Assembly (NCBI GenBank): GCA_020635905.1
Contig: JACJYV010000003.1
Location: forward strand, 310,001 to 374,000
Length of the DNA stretch: 64,000 nucleotides
Source: Bacteroidia bacterium
GTDB taxonomy: Bacteria > Bacteroidota > Bacteroidia > J057 > JADKCL01
Direction of reading: 5' to 3'
Shown here: positions 27,420 to 35,447 of the stretch, in pieces
Position numbering within the stretch: position 1 is the stretch's first letter
How the letters are laid out: each line of letters starts with the position of its first letter
Notes under the pieces: model-generated
Told to the model about the DNA's origin: nothing
Seen by the model: the letters and a program-made list of their open reading frames with translations, nothing else
The model's database searches: none
Position numbers and translations under genes: made by a program

Positions 27420-30401
27420 CTACTTCACCCCCCAATCCGGATTCTCGAACGCGTAAATCGACTCGTAGATCACGTCCATGATGTTGCTGCGCACGTTCAT
27501 GCCGAGGAGTTTTTTGTTGTTGGCGTCGGGATAGGTGCGGTTGGAGAGGAAAATCATGACGATGTCCTCTTTGGGGTCGCACCAGGCGCCAATGCCGGTG
27601 AAGCCCGTGTGGCCGAAGGTGAGTTCTGAACTGTATTGAGAACAGGGGGTGCCGTCTTTGGAATCCGTGTCGGGTTTGTCCCAGCCCAGACCTTTGCGGC
27701 TGTTTTTGTACTGGCGGGCGGTAAAATCCGTGATGGTTTTCTGGTCGAAAAACTTCATGCCGCCATATTCGCCGCGGTTGTTGACCATGTAGAAGAGTTT
27801 GGCCAGGTCATAGACATTGGAAAAAAGCCCTGCGTGACCGCAAACGCCACCCAGCATGGCAGAAGCCTGGTCGTGCACAAAGCCTTGCACTTCGCCTCCC
27901 CGCCAGGCCTGATCGAGCTCCGTGGGTACGCAGCGCTTGCCCAATCCCTTTAGACCGGGATTGAAACAGGTATTATTGAGCCCCATGGGCTGATAAAAGA
28001 CCGAATCCACGTAGTGGTCGAGGCTGGTGCCGCTCACTTTCTCGATGATGCGTCCCATGATGATCAATCCCAGATCGCTGTACACCACCCGCTGCTCGGA
28101 ACCCACCCCGGAATTGATGATTTTGCCCCAGATGGAATCCTGGTAATCGACGCACATGTACAATCCGTCCAAAATGGGCACACAAAAGCGCTCGTCCTTT
28201 TTATTGGAGTAAATGGCCGTGTCGAGCTTCAGTTTATTGTCTTTTGCGTAAGTGTCCATGTAGAATGGAATCCAGGCTTTGAGGCCTGCATTATGGGTCA
28301 GGAGGTTCCTGACTTTGATTTTGGATTTGTTGGATTCGGCCAGATCGGGCAGGTAGGCGGAAACTTTCTCGTCGAGGTTGATCTTGCCTTCCTCTACCAG
28401 ACGCATGGTGGCCAGCGTGGTGGCTGTGACCTTAGTGACCGAAGCGAGGTCGTACATGGAATTGTAGGGATCAATGGGGGTGCCGTTTTTGTAAACGGTA
28501 TTGCCAAAGGCTTTGTCATAGACGATTTTATTGCCGCGCATGACCAGGATCGCACACCCGGGGGTGGCTCCTTTGGAAATGGCATCTTTGGCGATGGCAT
28601 CAATGCGGGCCAGTTCCTGGCCTTTCATGCCTGCCTCTTCAGGCCAGGCAAAGGCAAATCTTTCGGGAAAACGTCCCAGGCGGCCCTGGCCAGCCCGGAA
28701 AAAATCTGAGGCAGTCACAGGCAACTGACCTGAGGGTACCAATCCGCCAAAAATCACCTCAGCTGCGGCCACCTGAGCCTCGGGAGCGTCTTCGTAGGCC
28801 ACAATGACGGCCGTTTCGGGACCGAAATTTTTGAGGGAATAGGGATTGCCAAACAGGGTGAGCACCACTTCCTTTTGGGTTTTGTTGAGCTCGTGCATGA
28901 AATCGACCGTGGCCACGCTCACCCCAAAATTGCGGCCTGCATATTTGTTCATGCCTTCCACCGTAACCAAAACGGTGGTAGATTTTTGCAAGGCCTGAAG
29001 TACGGCTTTGCGCTGCCCGGCATCTGAGACAGAGGGCAGATAATAATAATCAAGCGGTCCATATTTTTTCACGGTCTGGTAAAATGGGCCGTGATCTGTG
29101 CCCCCGATCTGAACCTGGGCCACTTTGCGCTGAGCCAGGCTGCCAATGGGGATGAGGTTGCTGTCGTTGCGGGCCAGGGTAATGGCCGATTCGTACAATT
29201 GCTTACGCAGAATCAGTCCCTCCAGGTTGGTAATATCGTCGTAGGATGTGAGTTGCTCAATGGTTTTCTGAACGTTGAGGCCAGCCCATTCTTTGGCCAG
29301 CAGGATTTTGAGCACCCGTTGGTCGAGTTCTTCGGGGGTGATTTCGCCCTTTTCCAGGGCTTCTTTAATCTGAGCCACTGCCGTGGATACGTCCTGAGAA
29401 AAGAGCAGGATATCATTCCCGGCCAGCAGGGCCTTTACATCCACTTCGCCGGGTTTGTAAAACTTGGTGACCCCCTTCATGTTGAGGGCATCTGTGAATA
29501 TCAATCCGCGGAACCCCATTTCCTTCTTCAGCATGTCGGTAACGATCTTTTTGCTGAGGGTGGAGGGTTGATTGGGGGTGGAATCCAGGGCGGGCACGTA
29601 CAAGTGGGCAATCATGACAGAAGGTACCCCGGCCTCAATGAGCTGGCGGAAGGGATATAATTCAATGCTGTCGAGACGGGCGCGGTTGTGGCGAATGACG
29701 GGCAGATCCAGGTGAGAATCCGTACCCGTATCGCCGTGGCCGGGAAAGTGCTTGGCGCAGGCCAGGACAGAAGCACTGTACATGCCGGCCATAAGTTGAA
29801 TCCCTTTGCGGGCCACATTGTCGCGCATTTCTCCAAAGGAACGATCGTTGATGACCGGGTTGGCGGGATTATTATTGACATCTACCACGGGGGCAAAATT
29901 TACCTGAATGCCTACCCGGCGGCACTGACGACCCAATTCTTCGCCCATGCGAAAGATGAGGGTATCCTCGCGGATGGCCCCCAAAGTCATGTTGCGGGGA
30001 AATGAAAGGGTGCTGTCGAGGCGCATGGAAAGGCCCCATTCAGAATCCTGGGCCATGAGAAGGGGAATCCTGGCTTTGTTTTGGTAGCGGTTGATCAGTT
30101 TAATCTGCCGTTTGGGACCGCCCTGCATGAAGATCAAACCCCCAATGTGAAGTTTTTCGACCAGGTAGTCAATTTGCTTGTAATGAGCCTCATCTTTGTT
30201 GGAATAGGCGGCCACCATGAAAAGCTGGCCGATTTTTTCGTCGAGGGTCATGCTGCGCAGGAGATGCCTGGACCAGGCTCCCTCGACCTCCTTTTCAATA
30301 TCCCCCTCAGGATGTTTTTTTTCGGGTGGGTTATGGGTAAATGCGAATGCGAACAGGGGCAAAAAAGCCACTGCCGCGATCCAACGAATGAGTTTCTTCA
30401 T
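27420..30401 (-). CDS. Glycoside hydrolase family 3 - beta-lactamase-like fusion protein
   Basis: Protein of 993 residues with a signal peptide (MKKLIRWIAAVAFLPLFAF). The N-terminal half is a GH3 domain of NagZ type: KHFPGHGDTGTDSH carries the His/Asp pair, and Asp304 in FTDALNMKG is the expected nucleophile. A GH3 C-terminal domain follows. From about residue 610 the protein is a serine beta-lactamase / penicillin-binding-protein-like domain, with Ser654 in SVTK, a YSD motif and HTGFTG near the end. Likely role: removal of N-acetylglucosamine from cell-wall fragments combined with a peptidase or esterase activity, in the periplasm. Both catalytic motifs are intact. Confidence 0.88.
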   Translation of the reverse strand: MKKLIRWIAAVAFLPLFAFAFTHNPPEKKHPEGDIEKEVEGAWSRHLLRSMTLDEKIGQLFMVAAYSNKDEAHYKQIDYLVEKLHIGGLIFMQGGPKRQIKLINRYQNKARIPLLMAQDSEWGLSMRLDSTLSFPRNMTLGAIREDTLIFRMGEELGRQCRRVGIQVNFAPVVDVNNNPANPVINDRSFGEMRDNVARKGIQLMAGMYSASVLACAKHFPGHGDTGTDSHLDLPVIRHNRARLDSIELYPFRQLIEAGVPSVMIAHLYVPALDSTPNQPSTLSKKIVTDMLKKEMGFRGLIFTDALNMKGVTKFYKPGEVDVKALLAGNDILLFSQDVSTAVAQIKEALEKGEITPEELDQRVLKILLAKEWAGLNVQKTIEQLTSYDDITNLEGLILRKQLYESAITLARNDSNLIPIGSLAQRKVAQVQIGGTDHGPFYQTVKKYGPLDYYYLPSVSDAGQRKAVLQALQKSTTVLVTVEGMNKYAGRNFGVSVATVDFMHELNKTQKEVVLTLFGNPYSLKNFGPETAVIVAYEDAPEAQVAAAEVIFGGLVPSGQLPVTASDFFRAGQGRLGRFPERFAFAWPEEAGMKGQELARIDAIAKDAISKGATPGCAILVMRGNKIVYDKAFGNTVYKNGTPIDPYNSMYDLASVTKVTATTLATMRLVEEGKINLDEKVSAYLPDLAESNKSKIKVRNLLTHNAGLKAWIPFYMDTYAKDNKLKLDTAIYSNKKDERFCVPILDGLYMCVDYQDSIWGKIINSGVGSEQRVVYSDLGLIIMGRIIEKVSGTSLDHYVDSVFYQPMGLNNTCFNPGLKGLGKRCVPTELDQAWRGGEVQGFVHDQASAMLGGVCGHAGLFSNVYDLAKLFYMVNNRGEYGGMKFFDQKTITDFTARQYKNSRKGLGWDKPDTDSKDGTPCSQYSSELTFGHTGFTGIGAWCDPKEDIVMIFLSNRTYPDANNKKLLGMNVRSNIMDVIYESIYAFENPDWGVK

Positions 30402-31133
30402 TTTCCGGACACGTTTGATGATGTCAATCCTGTAAAATTATGGAAACATCAAGGGGAAGGTAAGGGGGGAAATACACATGCCAGCGTACTATTGTATACG
30501 ATTTAGGGCCATTTTTTAGTATTATTTCCCTGATTCTCTACATTTTGGAGATTTTGGAGAGGGTTGAACATCAGGCCAACGGTCCTGCGGGCTGAAATCA
30601 AAAGATTCAAACCGACAAAAGGTACCTTTAAAAATTCAATCTCTCCGGGGGTTAAACCTGGGAATTTCAGAGGGTTTATGAGGAGCAAACCTCACAACTG
30701 ATGGCTGAAATCATGGTTAGCTCCACCCTGAAGAAGGACCGGGAACAAAAAGGTTGAAAATGGAATGAATCAACCCTTGAATCAGGGAAATGATCAGATT
30801 AGAAGGAAACAAAATGAGAGTAGTGAAACTACTCTACCTGAATGTCGACCTGGATAACAAATGGGTTCATGGCTATTTAATTAAATGGGTTCAAAATTGG
30901 AGGAAGGAAAGATAACAAGCTAAAAATGGGGTTGTGTGGATTGAAAAACAAACTTCCTCCCGAAAAGCGATCATTTATTTATGTAAAGATCTTAAATGTA
31001 TTACTTCAGCGCAAATCTACAAAAGGATTGACGCATTGTAAACTCCTTTTTTGCCTGGAAAGCATGTATTTTTGCAAACGTAAGAATTACTGAATTATTG
31101 CAGGGGCCTGATTTTTTCCCCTAAGCAAATTAT
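30402..31133. other. Non-coding spacer of about 730 nt
   Basis: No credible gene on either strand. I see one small perfect hairpin, AGAGTAGT-GAA-ACTACTCT at 30817-30835, without a T-run. Parts of 30540-30750 read like decayed sequence with no open frame. No tRNA or recognisable RNA was seen. Confidence 0.5.
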
Positions 31134-32426
31134 TCAGATTTTCAGCCTGAAAACCCGTTTTTCGAGCAAAAAGGCGAAAAAAACGATCAGCAATGGATCG
31201 GCAATCATGCGATAGCGTCCGTCGGCCCAGCCTGCGGCTGAGGCCAGCAAAATCAGGCAAAAAAGGCTCAAGGAAGCCCACAGCAGCCAGGGCCAGGCCC
31301 GAATGTACCTCAGGGAAAGGATTACTGAGCCATACAGGAGCAACAGGATCAAGCCTGAAAGAATTGCATCCAAAATTGCGGTAAACCGGCTGCCAAATAA
31401 TTTTCCCGACCAGCCGTAGCCTACCCCACCCAGCATCCTGGCCCCGGATTTCAGCATAAAAATCGCTCCATCCAGAGGATGACGAAGGAAAAACCCAACC
31501 GTAATAGCCCCTACCCTGCCCGGATAGGCCTGGGCATCGTGGTTTTCTTTGGACGAGTAATACTCCCGCAGGGCGGGCAGTCCCAGTTCCAACCCTGCAA
31601 TGCTGTCGCCCGCCATGTACATGTAATGTTCATCGATGGGTTTTCCCTCGCGGTCTGCTTGCAGACCGCCCAACCGTCCATGGAGCATGCCCATGCCCGA
31701 CATAGAACTGAAAGCAAAGTGCCCGGAAACTGCCTGGTTGCGCAGCAACCAGGGAAAAATCACCAGCCCTGCTCCCAAAACCATGCCCCCCAGGCCCAAA
31801 GCGGCATTTCGTTTTTCTTTCAGCAACCGCCAAAAACTCAGCAGCCCCAACACAGGGATCACCACGATCCCCACGGGCTTGACCAGGCAGGCCAGTCCCA
31901 AAACCAGAAAGGCCAGTCCCAAATGGGGAATTTTTCCACTTTTGAAGGCTTTGACCCAGAAATACAGGGACAACAGAAAAAGGAAAATGAATAAAACCTC
32001 GCTCAAAATCAGGCTGGCAAAGAGGACGGGATAGGGCATCAACAGATACAGATAGCTGGCCAATACGGCAGTACGTTTGGGGAATTGCTCTTTGAGGATC
32101 AAAAACAGGAGCCTGCCACTTAGGAGGACCAGTCCGTGCTGCGCCAGCAGCACCAACCAGGGAATCCGTCCCAGGAGCATCAAAAAGACGGGGTAACCCG
32201 GCACCCGCTGAATATCTGCCACCAAAGGTGGCAGGTAGGACTGGGAGAGCACACCGTGCGACCACAGATTTTCGGCCATGGTCAGGTACTGAATGGAGTC
32301 ATCTGTGAGGTAAGAAGTACGGACCAGGGCCGCCACAAATGCCGAAATATGCAACACCACAATCACCACCAGAAAAGGAATTTCCTGTACAGGAAGGTAG
32401 CGAAGGCGTTTTAGGATTTTCACCAA
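31134..32426 (-). CDS. GT39/ArnT-like membrane glycosyltransferase
   Basis: A 430-residue protein with about ten hydrophobic segments. The first periplasmic loop carries SYLTDDSIQYLTMAENL, with the acidic pair expected at the catalytic site of GT-C family members (PMT, ArnT). It most likely moves a sugar from a polyprenyl-phosphate donor to lipid, glycan or protein. It is shorter than typical ArnT and lacks a large soluble C-terminal domain. Its start overlaps the end of the small upstream gene by 7 nt, so the two are coupled. Confidence 0.75.
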   Translation of the reverse strand: MVKILKRLRYLPVQEIPFLVVIVVLHISAFVAALVRTSYLTDDSIQYLTMAENLWSHGVLSQSYLPPLVADIQRVPGYPVFLMLLGRIPWLVLLAQHGLVLLSGRLLFLILKEQFPKRTAVLASYLYLLMPYPVLFASLILSEVLFIFLFLLSLYFWVKAFKSGKIPHLGLAFLVLGLACLVKPVGIVVIPVLGLLSFWRLLKEKRNAALGLGGMVLGAGLVIFPWLLRNQAVSGHFAFSSMSGMGMLHGRLGGLQADREGKPIDEHYMYMAGDSIAGLELGLPALREYYSSKENHDAQAYPGRVGAITVGFFLRHPLDGAIFMLKSGARMLGGVGYGWSGKLFGSRFTAILDAILSGLILLLLYGSVILSLRYIRAWPWLLWASLSLFCLILLASAAGWADGRYRMIADPLLIVFFAFLLEKRVFRLKI

Positions 32427-32659
32427 ACAACTTCAATTTGGTTGAACTCCTTATCAATTGTACTTCTGAGTTCAATTGCCTCCTCGTTTGAAATAATTCC
32501 CCCAAAGGAAAGAACCGCATTCTTATTACTTTTGGGTTCCTCCCCCGTCAATTTTGCTAATCTCAGAAATTCTAAAATCTGATTCAGCAAATCCAAATTT
32601 GAAATCGATTTGAGATCCGATATGATTTTGTTCTTTATCTTTCCGCCGAATACGTCCAT
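32420..32659 (-). CDS. Small antitoxin-like protein
   Basis: Protein of 79 residues (MDVFGGKIKNKIISDL) with a helical N-terminus and a C-terminus of the form GGIISNEEAIELRSTIDKEF. From memory, this C-terminal pattern is found in short Bacteroidota proteins encoded next to PIN-type toxins. No PIN toxin is seen here; the next gene is a glycosyltransferase that it overlaps by 7 nt. It could be a solitary antitoxin or simply an unknown small protein. Confidence 0.5.
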   Translation of the reverse strand: MDVFGGKIKNKIISDLKSISNLDLLNQILEFLRLAKLTGEEPKSNKNAVLSFGGIISNEEAIELRSTIDKEFNQIEVVW

Positions 32660-32887
32660 ATCTTAATTTCTATTCCTTTAAGATAACCATTTTTGCAGGA
32701 AATCATTGTCCGAAACTAATTTCGTCGCACACAATTTCAGCATCAACCCCAAAATTTTTCTTTTCCAGGGCCAATAATCAGGGATATTCAGAACTCAGTT
32801 GAGGGGATCTATTATCACATTTTTCCCCAATCAGATATACCTTTTTACAAAAGGCCCCCAATCTCTATCATCTAAAATCTATAAAAT

Positions 32888-33697
32888 CTACTTCTTCAAT
32901 GGCGAATTCGCTTCCCGGGCAAAATGGTCGAAGACCTTTTTATCCAGCCAGCCAGGCAGCCATTTATTGAAAAATATGGTCATTTTGCCCTGGCGATCTG
33001 CGATCAAAGTGCGTTTGCGCTTGACTGTGGCTTTGAAGATCATGTCCGCGCATTCCTCGGCTGACATGATTTTTCCTTCATCCAGCGGACTTTCTCCCTG
33101 CTGACTTCCGTCGGCTACAAAGGCCGTATTGCGGATATTGCTGGAGGTAAATCCGGGTGCCACCGCCATGATATGCACTCCTTTATATAAGAGTTCAGTT
33201 CTCAGGGCTTCCAGAAAACCATTCATGGCAAATTTGGAGGCAGTATAGCCTGTGCGGCCGGGCAAGCCGCGCCAGCCAGCCACAGAACTGATGCCAATGA
33301 TGCTTCCTTTGGATTTCAGGATATGTGGCAAAGCCAGTTTGGTGCAGTAAACCGTACCATAAAAATTGATTTGCATCAATTTTTCAATCACAACCACATC
33401 CAGATCCTCAAACAAGGCCCGCATGGACATGCCGGCATTATTGATCAGAATGTCAATCCCACCATAGACCTTGACCGCGCGGTTGATCATGCGTTCGCAA
33501 TCCTCGTACACGCTCACATCCCCGGCCACGCCCGAAATCTGGGTTCCCGATTTGCGCAATTCCTCCACCACCAGATCCAGATTTTCCTTGTTGCGTCCCG
33601 TAATGACGATTTTGGCCCCCGCTTTGGCGAAGCGCTCGGCCAGGGCCTTGCCAATCCCGCTGCTGCCGCCCGTGATTAAAACGACTTTATCTTTCAT
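32888..33697 (-). CDS. Short-chain dehydrogenase/reductase
   Basis: I start at the ATG at 33697 (MKDKVVLITGGSSGIG), giving 269 residues; the longer frame adds repeat-derived sequence. Classical SDR motifs are present: TGGSSGIG for the cofactor, NNAG, the serine in GISSVAG, and YTASK. The residues after the second beta strand (ITGRNKEN, with Arg) suggest NADP(H). The substrate is unknown. It is divergent from the WYL regulator gene, with a period-7 repeat array between. Confidence 0.88.
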   Translation of the reverse strand: MKDKVVLITGGSSGIGKALAERFAKAGAKIVITGRNKENLDLVVEELRKSGTQISGVAGDVSVYEDCERMINRAVKVYGGIDILINNAGMSMRALFEDLDVVVIEKLMQINFYGTVYCTKLALPHILKSKGSIIGISSVAGWRGLPGRTGYTASKFAMNGFLEALRTELLYKGVHIMAVAPGFTSSNIRNTAFVADGSQQGESPLDEGKIMSAEECADMIFKATVKRKRTLIADRQGKMTIFFNKWLPGWLDKKVFDHFAREANSPLKK

Positions 33698-33720
33698 AGG
33701 CTGCAAAGGTAGGAAATTAG

Positions 33721-33755
33721 CTTTAAGCTTCAAGCTGTTGGCTTCAAGCTGCAAG
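33721..33755. repeat. Period-7 degenerate repeat array B1
   Basis: Five contiguous heptamers: ctttaag, cttcaag, ctgttgg, cttcaag, ctgcaag. They lie directly upstream of the SDR start. Confidence 0.7.
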
Positions 33756-33812
33756 CAAATTCGGATGCTGAGAGCATAGAGGAATCACACAGTGGGTCTC
33801 CGTTTCAGATTG

Positions 33813-33896
33813 GCTCAAAGCTCGCAGCTTGCGGCCCGAAGCTTAAGCCTGTAACTTGCAGCTTTAAGCCTATACTCGTAGCTTAGCGAGCAAAGC
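33813..33896. repeat. Period-7 degenerate repeat array B2
   Basis: Twelve contiguous heptamers built on gctc/gctt and taag/tgca words (gctcaaa, gctcgca, gcttgcg, ... ctttaag, cctatac). The array ends 8 nt before the ATG of the WYL regulator gene, so it occupies the place of its promoter. Confidence 0.7.
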
Positions 33897-33903
33897 AATA
33901 CAC

Positions 33904-34836
33904 ATGTCAGACGCGACTCAAACAGACAAAGATTATAAAGGCAAGCTCCTGCGCCTGTTCAGGCAAATCATGTTGCTCTACCGCACACCCATTGGGTTGA
34001 GTATCACGGAGATGGCCGAAAAACTGGGCGTGTCTTACCGCACCATTTACCGCGATCTGGAAGTGCTCAAGGAAGTGGGATTTTTTCCCGAGGAGGTGAA
34101 GCGGGGCAAATTTGTGATCCGTGGGGTGGATCAGGAAGTGGCCAAATTTGAGAAAAACCTGCAATTCACGGCCGAGGAAGCTGGAATTCTGTCCCGCGCA
34201 GTATCTTCCATCCCCGACTCTCACCCCATTCGCAAGCAAATTCTGGAAAAGCTGCTGACTTTTTCAGGCATGGAAGACGTGCTGAAAGTAGCCCTCAAGG
34301 GCGATATTTCCCGCAATGTGGAATTGCTTTCCAAAGCGGCCCGCGACCGGGTACAGGTAAAACTGCGCAATTACCGCTCGGGCAATTCCCAAAGTATCAA
34401 GGACCGCACGGTCGAGCCTTATGCATTCTCGGGTGACGGCATCTTTGTGAAATGCTTTGAAGTGGGTCCCAATAAGAATAAAACCTTCAAAATTGAACGG
34501 ATCGGGGACATTTTATTGCTGGATACCCCCTGGAAATTCGAACCTTTCCACGAACTGGAAGAAAAGCCAGACATTTTTGGCATCAACGGCGGCGAAACCC
34601 ACCAGGTGACCCTGCTCATGAGCCTGCGGGCAGCCAACCTATTGAAGGAGGAATTTCCGCTTTCCCGCAAGTTTATCTGGAAAGAGGATGTCCACAATTA
34701 CAAATTCGAGGCGAATGTGAACAGTTTCATCGGCGTAAGCCGCTTCATCCTCGGCCTGATCGACGAAGTCGAGGTGCTCGGACCGAAGGAGCTGAAAGTG
34801 TTTTTGAATAAAAAGATTGAAGCGAGGCGGTTTTAG
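33904..34836 (+). CDS. HTH/WYL-domain transcriptional regulator
   Basis: Protein of 310 residues. The N-terminus is a winged helix (SITEMAEKLGVSYRTIYRDLEVLKEVG, about 22-48). The middle and C-terminal parts match YafY/PafBC-type WYL regulators: a linker helix region, a WYL-like domain (VKLRNYRSGNSQSIKDRTVEPYAF, about 150-180) and a C-terminal extension. Such proteins bind small ligands or nucleic acids and regulate transcription, often of DNA-damage or defence genes. Its own target is unknown; the nearby three-gene palindrome promoter set is a candidate, by proximity only. Confidence 0.85.
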   Translation: MSDATQTDKDYKGKLLRLFRQIMLLYRTPIGLSITEMAEKLGVSYRTIYRDLEVLKEVGFFPEEVKRGKFVIRGVDQEVAKFEKNLQFTAEEAGILSRAVSSIPDSHPIRKQILEKLLTFSGMEDVLKVALKGDISRNVELLSKAARDRVQVKLRNYRSGNSQSIKDRTVEPYAFSGDGIFVKCFEVGPNKNKTFKIERIGDILLLDTPWKFEPFHELEEKPDIFGINGGETHQVTLLMSLRAANLLKEEFPLSRKFIWKEDVHNYKFEANVNSFIGVSRFILGLIDEVEVLGPKELKVFLNKKIEARRF

Positions 34837-34847
34837 TTTCGGTTTAC

Positions 34848-34865
34848 TCCCGATAGCTATCGGGA
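34848..34865. repeat. 18-bp perfect palindrome TCCCGATAGCTATCGGGA
   Basis: A perfect palindrome 12 nt after the WYL stop codon. Without a loop it is a poor hairpin. From memory, near-identical palindromes recur in Bacteroidota intergenic DNA, so it is probably a dispersed repeat, possibly acting in transcription termination. Confidence 0.55.
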
Positions 34866-34954
34866 TTACAGTTTACAGTTTTTTGGAAGGGTCAAAATGT
34901 AGGGTCAGACCTATAATGATCGTATGACCGATGAAATCGGTCAAAAGGTCGCGT

Positions 34955-35060
34955 GAGGCATGCGGAGGGCCCGCAGGGGTGCGCAGCACGGAACCCCGCA
35001 GCACGCCGACCCCGTGGCCGGGCCGCCTGCGGCATCCCGGCCACGGGGGCACGCCCAAAA
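34955..35060. repeat. GC-rich intergenic hairpin element, copy 2
   Basis: Abrupt GC-rich block. Main hairpin: CCCCGTGGCCGGG (35010-35022) with CCCGGCCACGGGG (35036-35048), a perfect 13-bp stem. The 13-nt loop contains a nested CCGC/GCGG pair. The left part has the word GCAGCACG twice. No credible coding frame. Confidence 0.6.
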
Positions 35061-35130
35061 CCCCTTAAATCAGACTCAGAAAGCCTTTTTTCAAAAAATT
35101 ATTCCCTTTCCACAACTTCTTTCCAGAAAT

Positions 35131-35164
35131 TGACACGAGATGTCAAACGACCCCGCAATCTTTA
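35131..35164 (+). promoter_or_regulatory. TGACA-N5-TGTCA operator/promoter, copy 1
   Basis: TGACACGAGATGTCA at 35131-35145, followed by CAAA-like sequence and, 26 nt after the palindrome start, AATCTTTA, a weak match to TANNTTTG. It lies 56 nt upstream of the ATG of the first Cys-rich small gene. Copies 2 and 3 have the same layout. Confidence 0.7.
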
Positions 35165-35186
35165 CATCATACCAAATGATCGCAAG

Positions 35187-35381
35187 ATGAAACCAACGCA
35201 ATTTTTCATACACACCGCACCCTGCAATTGCCAATCACAGCACCTCATTTGTCCTGGTGAGACCTGCGAAAACTGCATGGGCGTGGTTGATCATTCTTTG
35301 CCAGATGCTTCGACAAAGGCGGGAATCTGGTTCGACGAGACCTATTTCGAAGAACTGGAAGCCCGCCTCGAAGCTGCCTGA
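35187..35381 (+). CDS. Cys-rich small protein, paralogue 1
   Basis: Protein of 64 residues; I choose the ATG at 35187 (MKPTQFFIHTAPCNC) because it follows the shared promoter. Key pattern: CNC, then QHL, then GETCENCMG, later YFEELE near the C-terminus. The 78-residue gene at 38685 has the same pattern, so this is a real family. Four spaced cysteines plus a histidine suggest a zinc-binding knuckle. There is no signal peptide and no modification enzyme nearby. I do not recognise the family. Confidence 0.65.
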   Translation: MKPTQFFIHTAPCNCQSQHLICPGETCENCMGVVDHSLPDASTKAGIWFDETYFEELEARLEAA

Positions 35382-35407
35382 TCTTTGAGATGTCAGATTC
35401 AAAGAGA

Positions 35408-35447
35408 TTAGGCCCTTAGGGCATTTTTAGCGACAACAAATTGTCGT
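35408..35447. repeat. Left inverted repeat of the putative element
   Basis: Contains the near-perfect palindrome GCGACAACAAATTGTCGT (35430-35447) and an outer GGCCCTTAGGGC end. It pairs with the right copy in inverted orientation. Confidence 0.55.

Noticed and set aside
27172..27582. 136-codon minus-strand frame over the GC-rich block
   Set aside because: It overlaps two real genes in another frame, and the extension is built from hairpin DNA.
30503..30688. 61-codon minus-strand frame in the 30.4-31.1 kb spacer
   Set aside because: No start signal, no relation to known proteins, and no support beyond length.
34873..35058. 61-codon minus-strand frame in GC-rich element copy 2
   Set aside because: It consists almost entirely of the hairpin repeat.
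35131..35145. Reading the TGACA-N5-TGTCA motif as a CRP/FNR site
   Set aside because: The arm spacing does not fit: the sites of that family have an even, different spacing. An unknown activator is more consistent.
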